37,148 nt of DNA, from the NCBI GenBank assembly GCA_024232495.1, contig JAAEPP010000530.1, positions 1-37,148 of the forward strand. The letters run 5' to 3'. The DNA is from Flavobacteriaceae bacterium (GTDB lineage Bacteria > Bacteroidota > Bacteroidia > Flavobacteriales > Flavobacteriaceae). Shown in pieces: positions 16,279 through 23,793 of this stretch. Position 1 is the stretch's first letter. Every line of letters starts with the position of its first letter. The notes beneath the pieces were generated by a model. That model was given only the letters and a program-made list of their open reading frames with translations, searched no databases and was not told the DNA's origin. Position numbers and translations under genes: made by a program.

Positions 16279-17358
16279 TTAACTTTGATCTATATTTTTA
16301 TAATAATCAAATGCCTCGAATATTACATCTTGAGGTACTTCACAGTTTAGTTGATGTTTTCCGATATCATTTAACAAAACAAATAAAACTTTGTTATCGT
16401 GTTTCTTTTTGTCGTGTTTTAATAATTTGATGATGTGTTTAATATCATCTTGATTAAATTCAATTTTTTTAAATTTATTGAAAATATAATTGCTTATTTC
16501 TGTAAGCGTTTCTTTTGGGAAACCACATTGAATATGTGAAATGTAGGTAGTTAGTACCATACCAATTGCTATAGCTTCTCCATGAAGTAAGGAAGGCACA
16601 GAATGATTACCGATACTGTAAGACTCAATGGCATGTCCTAGTGTATGCCCATAGTTGAGTTTTTTTCTTGTGTTTTTTTCAAATGGATCAGTGGTGATGA
16701 TGTTATTTTTGACTAACACCGATTCCCAAATAATAGCATCCATTTCGTCAATATTTAATTCGTTAAAAATTTTAATTTTATCCCAATAACTTTCAGAATC
16801 AATGATGCCATGTTTGATAACTTCGGCATACCCAGCTTTAAGTTGGTTTTTTGGCAGGGTATTTAAAAATTCTTTACAGATTAGAACCATAACAGGATTG
16901 TTAATAACACCTATTTGATTTTTTATAATTCCAAGATCAACTCCATTTTTTCCTCCAATGGATGCGTCTACCATAGCTAACAAGGTGGTTGGAATATTAA
17001 CAAATTGAATTCCTCTCATAAAGGTGGAAGCCACAAAACCTCCTATATCAGTTACCACTCCGCCGCCAAGATTGATCAATAGACTTTGCCTATCGGCATT
17101 GTTTTCAGATAATTGATTCCACAAATATTCACATGTTTTTATATTTTTATTTACCTCACCTACTGGTATCTCAAGTACTTTATAATTGTCCTTTAGCTCT
17201 AATTTATTTAGCATAAAAGCTAAACAATATTTTAAGGTATTTGCATCTACTAGAATAAAGATGGTAGATGATTTTAAATCATTAATCTTAGTATTTAAGA
17301 TATCCCATTTTGATGAACTAAAATATACCGAGCCTGTTTTTTTAATAATTTCTCTCAT
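16279..17358 (-). CDS. aroB: 3-dehydroquinate synthase
   Basis: Second enzyme of the shikimate pathway, converting DAHP to 3-dehydroquinate with NAD+ and a divalent metal. The 359 residues include the NAD-binding GGGVVTDIGGFVASTFMRG, the stretch IPTTLLAMVDASIGGKNGVD, KAGYAEVIKHG with the metal-ligand Glu, and the two metal-binding His in NYGHTLGHAIE and LLHGEAIAIGM. It is divergent from proline dehydrogenase, an order common in flavobacteria as I recall it. A dyad lies across its predicted transcription start. Confidence 0.95.
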   Translation of the reverse strand: MREIIKKTGSVYFSSSKWDILNTKINDLKSSTIFILVDANTLKYCLAFMLNKLELKDNYKVLEIPVGEVNKNIKTCEYLWNQLSENNADRQSLLINLGGGVVTDIGGFVASTFMRGIQFVNIPTTLLAMVDASIGGKNGVDLGIIKNQIGVINNPVMVLICKEFLNTLPKNQLKAGYAEVIKHGIIDSESYWDKIKIFNELNIDEMDAIIWESVLVKNNIITTDPFEKNTRKKLNYGHTLGHAIESYSIGNHSVPSLLHGEAIAIGMVLTTYISHIQCGFPKETLTEISNYIFNKFKKIEFNQDDIKHIIKLLKHDKKKHDNKVLFVLLNDIGKHQLNCEVPQDVIFEAFDYYKNIDQS

Positions 17359-17369
17359 ATTTTAATGAT

Positions 17370-17387
17370 AGGTTATTTTTATAACCT
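17370..17387. promoter_or_regulatory. Inverted repeat at the aroB transcription start
   Basis: AGGTTAT-TTTT-ATAACCT is a perfect 7-bp inverted repeat with a 4-base spacer. It lies directly between the aroB -7 box and the aroB start codon (17358), across the predicted +1. That is a typical operator position, and in RNA it would form a small leader hairpin. Confidence 0.5.
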
Positions 17388-17419
17388 CAAAGCTAAATAT
17401 ATAAATTGATTAAATCCAA
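17388..17419 (-). promoter_or_regulatory. Promoter of aroB
   Basis: On the minus strand TAGCTTTG (17395-17388) fits TAnnTTTG, and TTG (17419-17417) lies 21 bases upstream. The predicted start, near 17381, falls inside the inverted repeat at 17370-17387. Confidence 0.55.
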
Positions 17420-17481
17420 TTTCAATGCTTAAATATTGTTCATTATAAGTTTTAAAAACAAAAAAAAAGTTTAAAATTTAT

Positions 17482-17489
17482 TACCTTTG
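17482..17489 (+). promoter_or_regulatory. -7 box of the proline dehydrogenase gene
   Basis: TACCTTTG matches TAnnTTTG and implies a start near 17496 with a leader of about 45 bases. No TTG occurs at the -33 distance; the upstream DNA is an A-rich tract (about 17456-17468). Confidence 0.5.
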
Positions 17490-17541
17490 AATCGCATATT
17501 TTAGTACCTGTTTTTTAGCAAATTAATATTTCTTCATCACA

Positions 17542-18714
17542 ATGACTACCGATTCTAATTTTGAAAATACCGAAGTTGCTTTTAAATTAAAAAGTGACTC
17601 TCAGCTTGAGCGTGCTTACTTTTTATTCAAAATGATTGCTAATGAACCCTTAGTGAAAATTGGTACTGCGGTAACTAAATTTGCTTTGAATGCACACTTA
17701 CCTGTAGAGGGTTTAATCCGTTCTACTGTTTTTGATCATTTTTGTGGCGGTATCAATGAAAATGACTGTATGCCTGTAGTTGAGAGCCTTTCAAAATTAG
17801 GAGTTAAATCTGTATTGGATTATTCAGTTGAGGGTAAGGAAGGAGAGGAACAATTTAATAGTACTTTGAATAAAGTTATTGAATTAACGGCTTTTTCAAA
17901 AGTTAAAAATGCTATGCCATTTTCTGTCTTTAAACCTTCTGGTTTAGGACGATTTGAATTATTTCAAAAGGTTACTGAAAACATAGAATTATCTAATCAA
18001 GAAGATATTGAGTGGTCACAAGTAAAGAAAAGATTCGATGTTGCAAGTAATAGCGCTTCACAAGCAAATATTAAACTTTTAATAGATGCTGAAGAGTCCT
18101 GGATGCAGAGAGCTGCAGACGAACTCTGTACAGGTTTAATGGCGAAATACAACCAGAAAAAGGTAGTCGTTTTTAATACTTTACAGTGTTATCGCTGGGA
18201 TCGATTAGATTACTTAAAAGCAGAACACAAGAAAGCTCTAGCCAATGGATATAAATTAGGATATAAAATAGTAAGGGGAGCTTATCTTGAAAAGGAAAAT
18301 GAAAGAGCTGAAGCCATGGGCTATAAATCACCAATTTGCGAAACAAAAGAAGCTACTGATACTTGTTTTAACGAAGTTTTAAATTATATCTTAAATAACT
18401 TAAGTGAAATAGAATTATTCATTGGAACTCATAATGAAGAAAGTACTTATTTAGCTATCCATCAAATGAAAGAAAAAAAAATTGCTAAAAACGACTCAAG
18501 AGTTTGGTTCGGTCAACTTTATGGTATGAGTGATCATATTACATTTAATTTAGCTAAATTAGGCTATGGTGTTGCAAAATATATTCCTTTCGGTCCAGTC
18601 AAGGATGTGATGCCTTATTTAATTAGGAGGGCTGAGGAAAATACTTCAGTTGCAGGTCAAACAAGCAGAGAACTTTCACTTATAAAAAAGGAAAAACAAA
18701 GAAGAAAGTTGTAG
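17542..18714 (+). CDS. Proline dehydrogenase, monofunctional
   Basis: A flavoenzyme that oxidises L-proline to pyrroline-5-carboxylate and passes electrons to the quinone pool. The 390 residues form a TIM barrel with FNTLQCYRWDRLDYL, KIVRGAYLEKENERA, FIGTHNEES and FGQLYGMSDHITFNLA. YLIRRAEENTS near residue 365 holds the Arg-Arg and Glu contacts to the proline carboxylate and FAD. It lacks the P5C dehydrogenase half of the large bifunctional PutA. No P5C dehydrogenase gene is in the window. It ends one base before the stop of the convergent DUF4258-like gene. Confidence 0.92.
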   Translation: MTTDSNFENTEVAFKLKSDSQLERAYFLFKMIANEPLVKIGTAVTKFALNAHLPVEGLIRSTVFDHFCGGINENDCMPVVESLSKLGVKSVLDYSVEGKEGEEQFNSTLNKVIELTAFSKVKNAMPFSVFKPSGLGRFELFQKVTENIELSNQEDIEWSQVKKRFDVASNSASQANIKLLIDAEESWMQRAADELCTGLMAKYNQKKVVVFNTLQCYRWDRLDYLKAEHKKALANGYKLGYKIVRGAYLEKENERAEAMGYKSPICETKEATDTCFNEVLNYILNNLSEIELFIGTHNEESTYLAIHQMKEKKIAKNDSRVWFGQLYGMSDHITFNLAKLGYGVAKYIPFGPVKDVMPYLIRRAEENTSVAGQTSRELSLIKKEKQRRKL

Positions 18715-18715
18715 C

Positions 18716-19108
18716 TTATTTCTTGATTTCAATTTCTTGTACAATTGCTATTTTATTACAATTTTCAATTGTTAGATGTATCAATTTAGTTTTTGATTCA
18801 ATTGCTGTCGGGAATTCTATCTGATATATTTTGCAGGAATCTAAAGAGGTATTGCTTTTTGAGAATAACACATTACCCTCTGTAAGAGCCAAAGAAATAA
18901 AAGAGGTGTCTAGTTGATATTCCCTGAGAGTAGTTATGCTCTTTAAACTTAGTGTCCGTTCTTTATTTCGAATATTTTTTAATACTCTAGCATTTGGACT
19001 ATAATCAAATTCACACGATGCTCCACTACCGCCAATAAAAAAGAATAATAAAACAATTCCGATTGCAAAGCCCCCAAAATAAAATGCAAATCTTTTTAAA
19101 ATACTCAT
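18716..19108 (-). CDS. DUF4258-like membrane-anchored protein
   Basis: A 130-residue protein with one N-terminal transmembrane segment (about residues 7-26, FAFYFGGFAIGIVLLFFFIGG) and a soluble C-terminal domain. The conserved-looking core CEFDYSPNARVLKNIRNKER is what I associate with flavobacterial proteins labelled DUF4258. The function is unknown. It starts 40 bases after the alanine dehydrogenase-like gene and is probably the last gene of the porX-tsaE-ald unit. Confidence 0.65.
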   Translation of the reverse strand: MSILKRFAFYFGGFAIGIVLLFFFIGGSGASCEFDYSPNARVLKNIRNKERTLSLKSITTLREYQLDTSFISLALTEGNVLFSKSNTSLDSCKIYQIEFPTAIESKTKLIHLTIENCNKIAIVQEIEIKK

Positions 19109-19148
19109 TAGTTATTTAGTTAATAGTTTGTATGAAATTGTTTGATTT

Positions 19149-20348
19149 TTAAAACAATAGAATATTTAGATCGCTGTAGGGTAAGCCAAACCAATCAGCT
19201 ACTGCTTTATTTGTTAAAATTCCACGGTAAAAATACAATCCATTTTTTAAACCTGAATCAAACCTAATCGCATTTTCTAAACCACCAGATTCAGCCATAT
19301 TTAAAAGATAAGGAGTAAAGATGTTACTGATGGAAATTGATGCAGTTTTAGGATATCTGGCAGGAATATTAGGGACACCGTAATGGATAACCCCATGCTT
19401 GATTTTAGTAGGTTGATCATGACTCGTAATTTCAGTAGTTTCAAAACAGCCTCCCATATCGATACTTACGTCAATAATAACGGCACCATTTTTCATTTTT
19501 TCTACCATATCTTCGGTTACTACTACTGGAGCTCTATTCGTTCCTTTTAAAGCTCCAATAGCTACATCACATCGCCTTAAAGCTTTCATAAGGTATTTAG
19601 GTTGTAAAGTAGAGGTGTACAAAGGCCTTCCAACTTTAACTTGAAGATTTCTTAATCTCGTAATTGAGGTATCAAATACTTTAACATTGGCACCTAAACC
19701 AAGTGCAGATCTTGTTGCGTATTCACCAACTGTACCTGCCCCAATAACAACAACTTCAGCAGGAGGAACACCACTTATATTACCAAAAAGCATTCCGTTG
19801 CTTAATTCGTTATTGGCCATTAACTCAGAGGCGATTAATACCGATGCGGTGCCAGCAATTTCGCTTAATGCTTTAACTGCAGGATAACTATGAGCTTCAT
19901 CTTTTATAAATTCAAAGGCCAGTGCTGTTAATTTCTTTTTTGCTAATGCTTCAAAATATACTTTATCACGTGTTTTTAATTGAAGCGCCGTTATTAAAAT
20001 TGTTTTGGGATTAATTAGCTCTATTTCATCTAATGAAGGAGGTTCCACCTTCAGGATGATTGGACAACCAAAAACTTTATTTTTATCGTCAGTGAGCTCA
20101 GCACCAGCTTCACTATAATCTGAATCTGAAAATCCAGCTTTTTCTCCAGCTCCCTTTTCAATTAAAACTCGATGATCATTAGCAACTATGGCGGCAATGG
20201 CATCTGGAGTTAAACAAATTCTTTTTTCTTGAAAATGAGTTTCTTTGGGTAATCCAATGTAAAGTTCACCTTTTTGCTTTACAATCTCTAGTGTTTCTTC
20301 CTGGGGAAGAAGTTGTTCTTTGGTAAATGGAGATTTGATATTAGACAT
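19149..20348 (-). CDS. ald: Alanine dehydrogenase-like enzyme (AlaDH/PntA family)
   Basis: A 399-residue member of the alanine dehydrogenase / transhydrogenase-alpha family. It has the substrate Arg (EKRICLTP, Arg43) and Lys100 (LKVEPP). The Rossmann motif VVVIGAGTVGEYATRSALGL is followed by Asp222 (KVFD), favouring NAD(H). DVSIDMGGCFET and GVPNIPARYPKTAS complete the family pattern. At the position of the catalytic His in classical AlaDH (YLHLA) it reads TALQL, with Gln123, as in PntA. The usual name in flavobacterial genomes is alanine dehydrogenase (alanine to pyruvate and ammonia), but the missing His leaves the activity open. It lies 41 bases after tsaE. Confidence 0.8.
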   Translation of the reverse strand: MSNIKSPFTKEQLLPQEETLEIVKQKGELYIGLPKETHFQEKRICLTPDAIAAIVANDHRVLIEKGAGEKAGFSDSDYSEAGAELTDDKNKVFGCPIILKVEPPSLDEIELINPKTILITALQLKTRDKVYFEALAKKKLTALAFEFIKDEAHSYPAVKALSEIAGTASVLIASELMANNELSNGMLFGNISGVPPAEVVVIGAGTVGEYATRSALGLGANVKVFDTSITRLRNLQVKVGRPLYTSTLQPKYLMKALRRCDVAIGALKGTNRAPVVVTEDMVEKMKNGAVIIDVSIDMGGCFETTEITSHDQPTKIKHGVIHYGVPNIPARYPKTASISISNIFTPYLLNMAESGGLENAIRFDSGLKNGLYFYRGILTNKAVADWFGLPYSDLNILLF

Positions 20349-20389
20349 TATTTAGTATATATGGACTAAGTTACGTAAATAAAATTATT

Positions 20390-20797
20390 TTAAAATACTA
20401 TGTTTAAAGTTCTAGTACCATTTTGATTTTTATTCATTTCAATTTTTGTACTATTTGGTGGTAGAAGATTGCTGATGTTTTCAGGCCATTCTATCAAATT
20501 CCAATGTCCCGAAAAAAAATAATCTTCAATACCAATATCTAGCGCTTCTTCTTCGGATTTTATTCTATAAAAATCAAAATGATATATTTTGTCTTTTAAA
20601 ATTTCATACTCATTGACCAATGAAAAAGTTGGACTATTGATAACATCTGTAACTCCTAATTGTTTAGATAATTCTTTTATTAAGGTAGTTTTTCCTACTC
20701 CCATAGTTCCATAAAATAGTAAGGTTTTATTTGGAACATTTCGCAATATTTCCTTAGCAACAAAGTTAAGGTCTTGTAAATTAAAATTGAATTCCAT
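20390..20797 (-). CDS. tsaE: tRNA threonylcarbamoyladenosine biosynthesis ATPase TsaE
   Basis: A 135-residue P-loop ATPase that works with TsaB, TsaC and TsaD to make t6A37 on ANN-decoding tRNAs. The Walker A is GTMGVGKTT (30-38). The switch-like NSPTFSLVNEY and the Walker B region IYHFDFYRI with the LIEWPE motif are typical of the family. The length is normal. It sits between porX and the alanine dehydrogenase-like gene on the same strand and has a promoter candidate of its own. Confidence 0.94.
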   Translation of the reverse strand: MEFNFNLQDLNFVAKEILRNVPNKTLLFYGTMGVGKTTLIKELSKQLGVTDVINSPTFSLVNEYEILKDKIYHFDFYRIKSEEEALDIGIEDYFFSGHWNLIEWPENISNLLPPNSTKIEMNKNQNGTRTLNIVF

Positions 20798-20811
20798 CTG
20801 GAAGTTTGCTC

Positions 20812-20843
20812 CAAAAATACAAATTATTACCGATTGATATCAA
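20812..20843 (-). promoter_or_regulatory. Possible promoter of tsaE
   Basis: On the minus strand TATTTTTG (20819-20812) and TTG (20843-20841) are 21 bases apart, fitting the consensus. The predicted start is near 20805, giving a leader of only about 8 bases before the ATG at 20797, so tsaE may be read both from here and from porX. Confidence 0.4.
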
Positions 20844-20867
20844 AATATTTAGCTTTAAAAAGCATAT

Positions 20868-22415
20868 CTATTTAGGATCTAAAACGATAAAAGGAATCAT
20901 AACTTCCTCCATAGATACGCCACCGTGCTGATAGGTGTTTTTATAGTAGCTTACAAAATGATTATACCGATTGGGATATGCGAAAAACATATCACTTTTT
21001 GCAAATATGAAAGAACTACTCATGTTAATTGCCGGTAAGTGAATTTTTTTTGGATCTTTTGAAACTAAAACATCTTTTTCTTCATAAGAAAGACTTTTTC
21101 CTGTTTTATATCTTAAGTTGGAACTTATATTTTTATCTCCAATAACTTTGGTCGGATATTTTACATTAATAGTTCCATGATCTGTTGTAATTATTAATTT
21201 AAATCCTAAAGACGATGCTTGTTGAATAATATCTAATAATGGAGAGTTTTTAAACCAGCTTTGAGTCAAAGATCTGTAGGATTTATCAGTAGAAGCTAAT
21301 TCTTTTATGACCTCCATCTCAGTCTTGGAGTGAGAAAGCATGTCTACGAAATTATAAACTACTGCAATCAACTCATTATTTTTATAGGATCTAAAATTAT
21401 CAGATAATTTTTTTCCTTGTCTTAAACTTGATATTTTATGATAACTCCAATTAAGGGTTTTTCCTAATCTTTTTAGTTGAGCTTCTAAAAAATCTTTTTC
21501 AAACATATTTTTACCACCTTCATCGGTATCATTTAACCAAAAATTAGGATGTGATTTTTCCATTTCACTTGGCATTAAACCAGAAAATATAGAATTTCTT
21601 GCATACTGAGTTGCAGTTGGTAAAATACTGTAATAGAGTTCTTCAGTATCTTTTTTAAAACTGCTATTTAAGAAAGGTTCAAAAGCTTTCCATTGATCAT
21701 ATCTTAAATTATCGATTACTACAAATAGTGTTTTTTGTTTTTCAATTACGGGTAAAACTTTATGTTTAAATAAGGTATGTGATAGCGTTGGATTGCCTTC
21801 CTCCGAATTAAACCAATGAGGGTAATTTTTATCGATAAACTTACAAAACTGAATGTTAGCCTCGTTCTTTTGAGACTCTAAAATCTCAAACATTCCAGAA
21901 TCGTCAATATTTTCAAGTTCTAATTCCCAATAAACAAGTTTTTGGTACATTTCAATCCATTCTTCATGGCTGTTAATCATTGACAAGTCAGTAGCAATTT
22001 TTCTAAATTCTTGCTGATATGAAGAGGTCGTTTTTTCAGAAACAAGTCTCGTGAGGTCAAGATTCTTTTTTAAGCTTAATAATATTTGGTTAGGATTGAC
22101 AGGTTTTATGAGGTAATCAGCAATTTTAGATCCAATAGCTTCTTCCATAATATATTCCTCTTCACTCTTAGTTATCATTACTACAGGAAGATTTGCTTGA
22201 TATTCTTTTATTTCTGCCAAAGTTTCAATTCCAGTAAGGCCTGGCATATTTTCGTCAAGAAATACAATATCAAAATTCTGTTTTTTTATTTCTTCGAGAG
22301 CTTCAGTTCCACTCAAAGCTTTTGTAACGTTATAATTTCTTTTTTCAAGAAAAATGATATGTGGCTTTAATAATTCTATTTCATCATCGACCCAAAGTAC
22401 TTTTATTTCACTCAT
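20868..22415 (-). CDS. porX: PorX response regulator with PglZ domain (type IX secretion regulator)
   Basis: A 515-residue two-domain protein. The receiver domain (1-120) has the acidic pair near residue 10, the phospho-acceptor Asp54 (VFLDENMPG) and the Lys in LIKPVNP. A helical linker follows, then a PglZ/alkaline-phosphatase-like domain from about residue 220 with FVVIDNLRYDQW and ITTDHGTINVKYPT as metal-site segments. In Porphyromonas and Flavobacterium, PorX controls type IX secretion with the kinase PorY and sigma factor SigP, and its PglZ domain has been linked to cleavage of oligonucleotides or phosphodiesters. The full-length match to that architecture makes the call firm. PorY is not in the window. 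Confidence 0.93.
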   Translation of the reverse strand: MSEIKVLWVDDEIELLKPHIIFLEKRNYNVTKALSGTEALEEIKKQNFDIVFLDENMPGLTGIETLAEIKEYQANLPVVMITKSEEEYIMEEAIGSKIADYLIKPVNPNQILLSLKKNLDLTRLVSEKTTSSYQQEFRKIATDLSMINSHEEWIEMYQKLVYWELELENIDDSGMFEILESQKNEANIQFCKFIDKNYPHWFNSEEGNPTLSHTLFKHKVLPVIEKQKTLFVVIDNLRYDQWKAFEPFLNSSFKKDTEELYYSILPTATQYARNSIFSGLMPSEMEKSHPNFWLNDTDEGGKNMFEKDFLEAQLKRLGKTLNWSYHKISSLRQGKKLSDNFRSYKNNELIAVVYNFVDMLSHSKTEMEVIKELASTDKSYRSLTQSWFKNSPLLDIIQQASSLGFKLIITTDHGTINVKYPTKVIGDKNISSNLRYKTGKSLSYEEKDVLVSKDPKKIHLPAINMSSSFIFAKSDMFFAYPNRYNHFVSYYKNTYQHGGVSMEEVMIPFIVLDPK

Positions 22416-22420
22416 ATATG

Positions 22421-22428
22421 TATATTTG
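22421..22428 (+). promoter_or_regulatory. Possible -7 box for the HD-domain gene
   Basis: TATATTTG matches TAnnTTTG, with the TTG-start gene 86 bases downstream. No TTG is found at -33. It lies inside the presumed porX leader. Confidence 0.35.
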
Positions 22429-22458
22429 TTTTTAAATTAAAGACTTTATTCTTAAATA

Positions 22459-22466
22459 CAAAAATA
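22459..22466 (-). promoter_or_regulatory. Possible -7 box for porX
   Basis: On the minus strand TATTTTTG (22466-22459) matches TAnnTTTG and would start transcription near 22452, giving a leader of about 37 bases. No -33 TTG is seen at the right distance. Confidence 0.35.
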
Positions 22467-22513
22467 ATTCTGTCATTCTTTAATGTCATATTAAAAATCA
22501 AAAAAGATAAATT

Positions 22514-23743
22514 TTGAATTCCCAGAACAAGCTTAAAATTATTAACGATCCAATTTATGGTTTTATTACCATACCAAGTTCAATCATTTTTGAACTTATA
22601 GAGCATCGGTATTTTCAAAGGTTGAGGAGAATTTCTCAGATGGGAATGTCATATTTGGTTTATCCGGGAGCTCATCACACTCGATTTCAGCACGCTATTG
22701 GAGCGATGCATTTAATGCAAAAAGCGGTTCAAACCCTTATATTTAAAGGTGTAAAAATTTCTACTGAAGAATCCGAAGCCTTGTATATAGCCATATTACT
22801 TCACGATATTGGTCACGGCCCTTTTTCTCACGCTATGGAGCATAGTATTGTCGAGGGGATAGATCATGAGTCTATTTCATTGTTGTTTATGTCTGAACTT
22901 AATAAAGAATTTAACAACAGATTAACATTGGCAATTCAAATTTTCAGTGATAACTACCATAGAAACTTTTTTTATCAATTAATTTCAGGACAATTAGATA
23001 TGGATCGTCTGGATTATTTAAAGCGTGATAGTTTCTACACTGGAGTTTCAGAAGGTTCAATTAATTCGGAACGATTAATAAGTATGTTAAATGTAGTATC
23101 GGATAAACTAGTGGTTGAAGAAAAAGGTATTTACTCTGTTGAAAAATTTATTATTGCCCGAAGATTGATGTATTGGCAAGTATACTTACACAAGACAAGT
23201 TTAGTTGCTGAACAATTATTGACTAGACTCTTAAAGAGAGCAAAATATTTGGTAACTAACGGAGTGGATATTAATGCTAGTAAGCATTTAAGTTTTTTTC
23301 TAAATTGTTCGATTACTAAAAAATCTATTAACAGCGAAATTCTCGATGAATTTGCTAATTTAGATGATAATGATATAATTTCTGCAATGAAATCTTGGCA
23401 ATACGAAGATGATTTTGTGTTGAGTAACATATCTAAGATGTTATTAAATAGAGAATTACTTAAAATTGAAATTCAAATAGAAGAATTTGATAGAGAATAT
23501 TTAAGCGAATCCAAGCAAAAATTAATGGCTCGATATTCAATTACCGATGAGGAAGCCTCTTATTTTGTATTTAAAGGGCAAATTACCAATCAAGCCTATA
23601 GTATGAAAAAAGAGACCATCGATTTATACACTAAGCAAGGAAAAACTATAGATGTTGCAAATGCTAGTGATCATTTTAACCTAAAAGCGTTATCAAAAAA
23701 AGTGGTTAAGAATTATATGTGCTACCCAAAAACAAATAACTAA
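22514..23743 (+). CDS. HD-domain phosphohydrolase (dNTPase/SAMHD1-like fold)
   Basis: A 409-residue metal-dependent phosphohydrolase. The start is TTG at 22514. An in-frame stop at 22508 rules out an upstream ATG, and NKLKIINDPIYGFITIP follows directly, as in flavobacterial homologues I recall. The HD signature is His60 (RFQHAIG), His97-Asp98 (LLHDIGHGPFSHAMEHS) and an Asp in LDMDRLDYLKRD (162-172). The order of these motifs and FQRLRRISQMG resemble dGTPase/SAMHD1-type enzymes, which hydrolyse dNTPs, but substrate specificity cannot be read here. It lies 50 bases ahead of the lipid A genes, which have their own promoter candidate. Confidence 0.88.
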   Translation: MNSQNKLKIINDPIYGFITIPSSIIFELIEHRYFQRLRRISQMGMSYLVYPGAHHTRFQHAIGAMHLMQKAVQTLIFKGVKISTEESEALYIAILLHDIGHGPFSHAMEHSIVEGIDHESISLLFMSELNKEFNNRLTLAIQIFSDNYHRNFFYQLISGQLDMDRLDYLKRDSFYTGVSEGSINSERLISMLNVVSDKLVVEEKGIYSVEKFIIARRLMYWQVYLHKTSLVAEQLLTRLLKRAKYLVTNGVDINASKHLSFFLNCSITKKSINSEILDEFANLDDNDIISAMKSWQYEDDFVLSNISKMLLNRELLKIEIQIEEFDREYLSESKQKLMARYSITDEEASYFVFKGQITNQAYSMKKETIDLYTKQGKTIDVANASDHFNLKALSKKVVKNYMCYPKTNN

Positions 23744-23754
23744 ACCTTTTTTTT

Positions 23755-23762
23755 TACTTTTG
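23755..23762 (+). promoter_or_regulatory. -7 box ahead of lpxD
   Basis: TACTTTTG matches TAnnTTTG and lies between the HD gene stop and the TTG start of lpxD, predicting a leader of about 25 bases for the lipid A operon. No TTG is seen at the -33 distance. Confidence 0.45.
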
Positions 23763-23793
23763 CATTAAATGAATATTTTATAAAACCATTATT

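Noticed and set aside
20868..22415. PglZ domain as a sign of a BREX or other phage-defence locus
   Set aside because: The domain is fused to a receiver domain in the PorX arrangement, and no BREX gene (brxC, pglX, brxL) is present.
22514..23743. HD phosphohydrolase as an anti-phage dNTPase
   Set aside because: It lies beside core lipid A genes with no defence neighbours; a housekeeping role is simpler.
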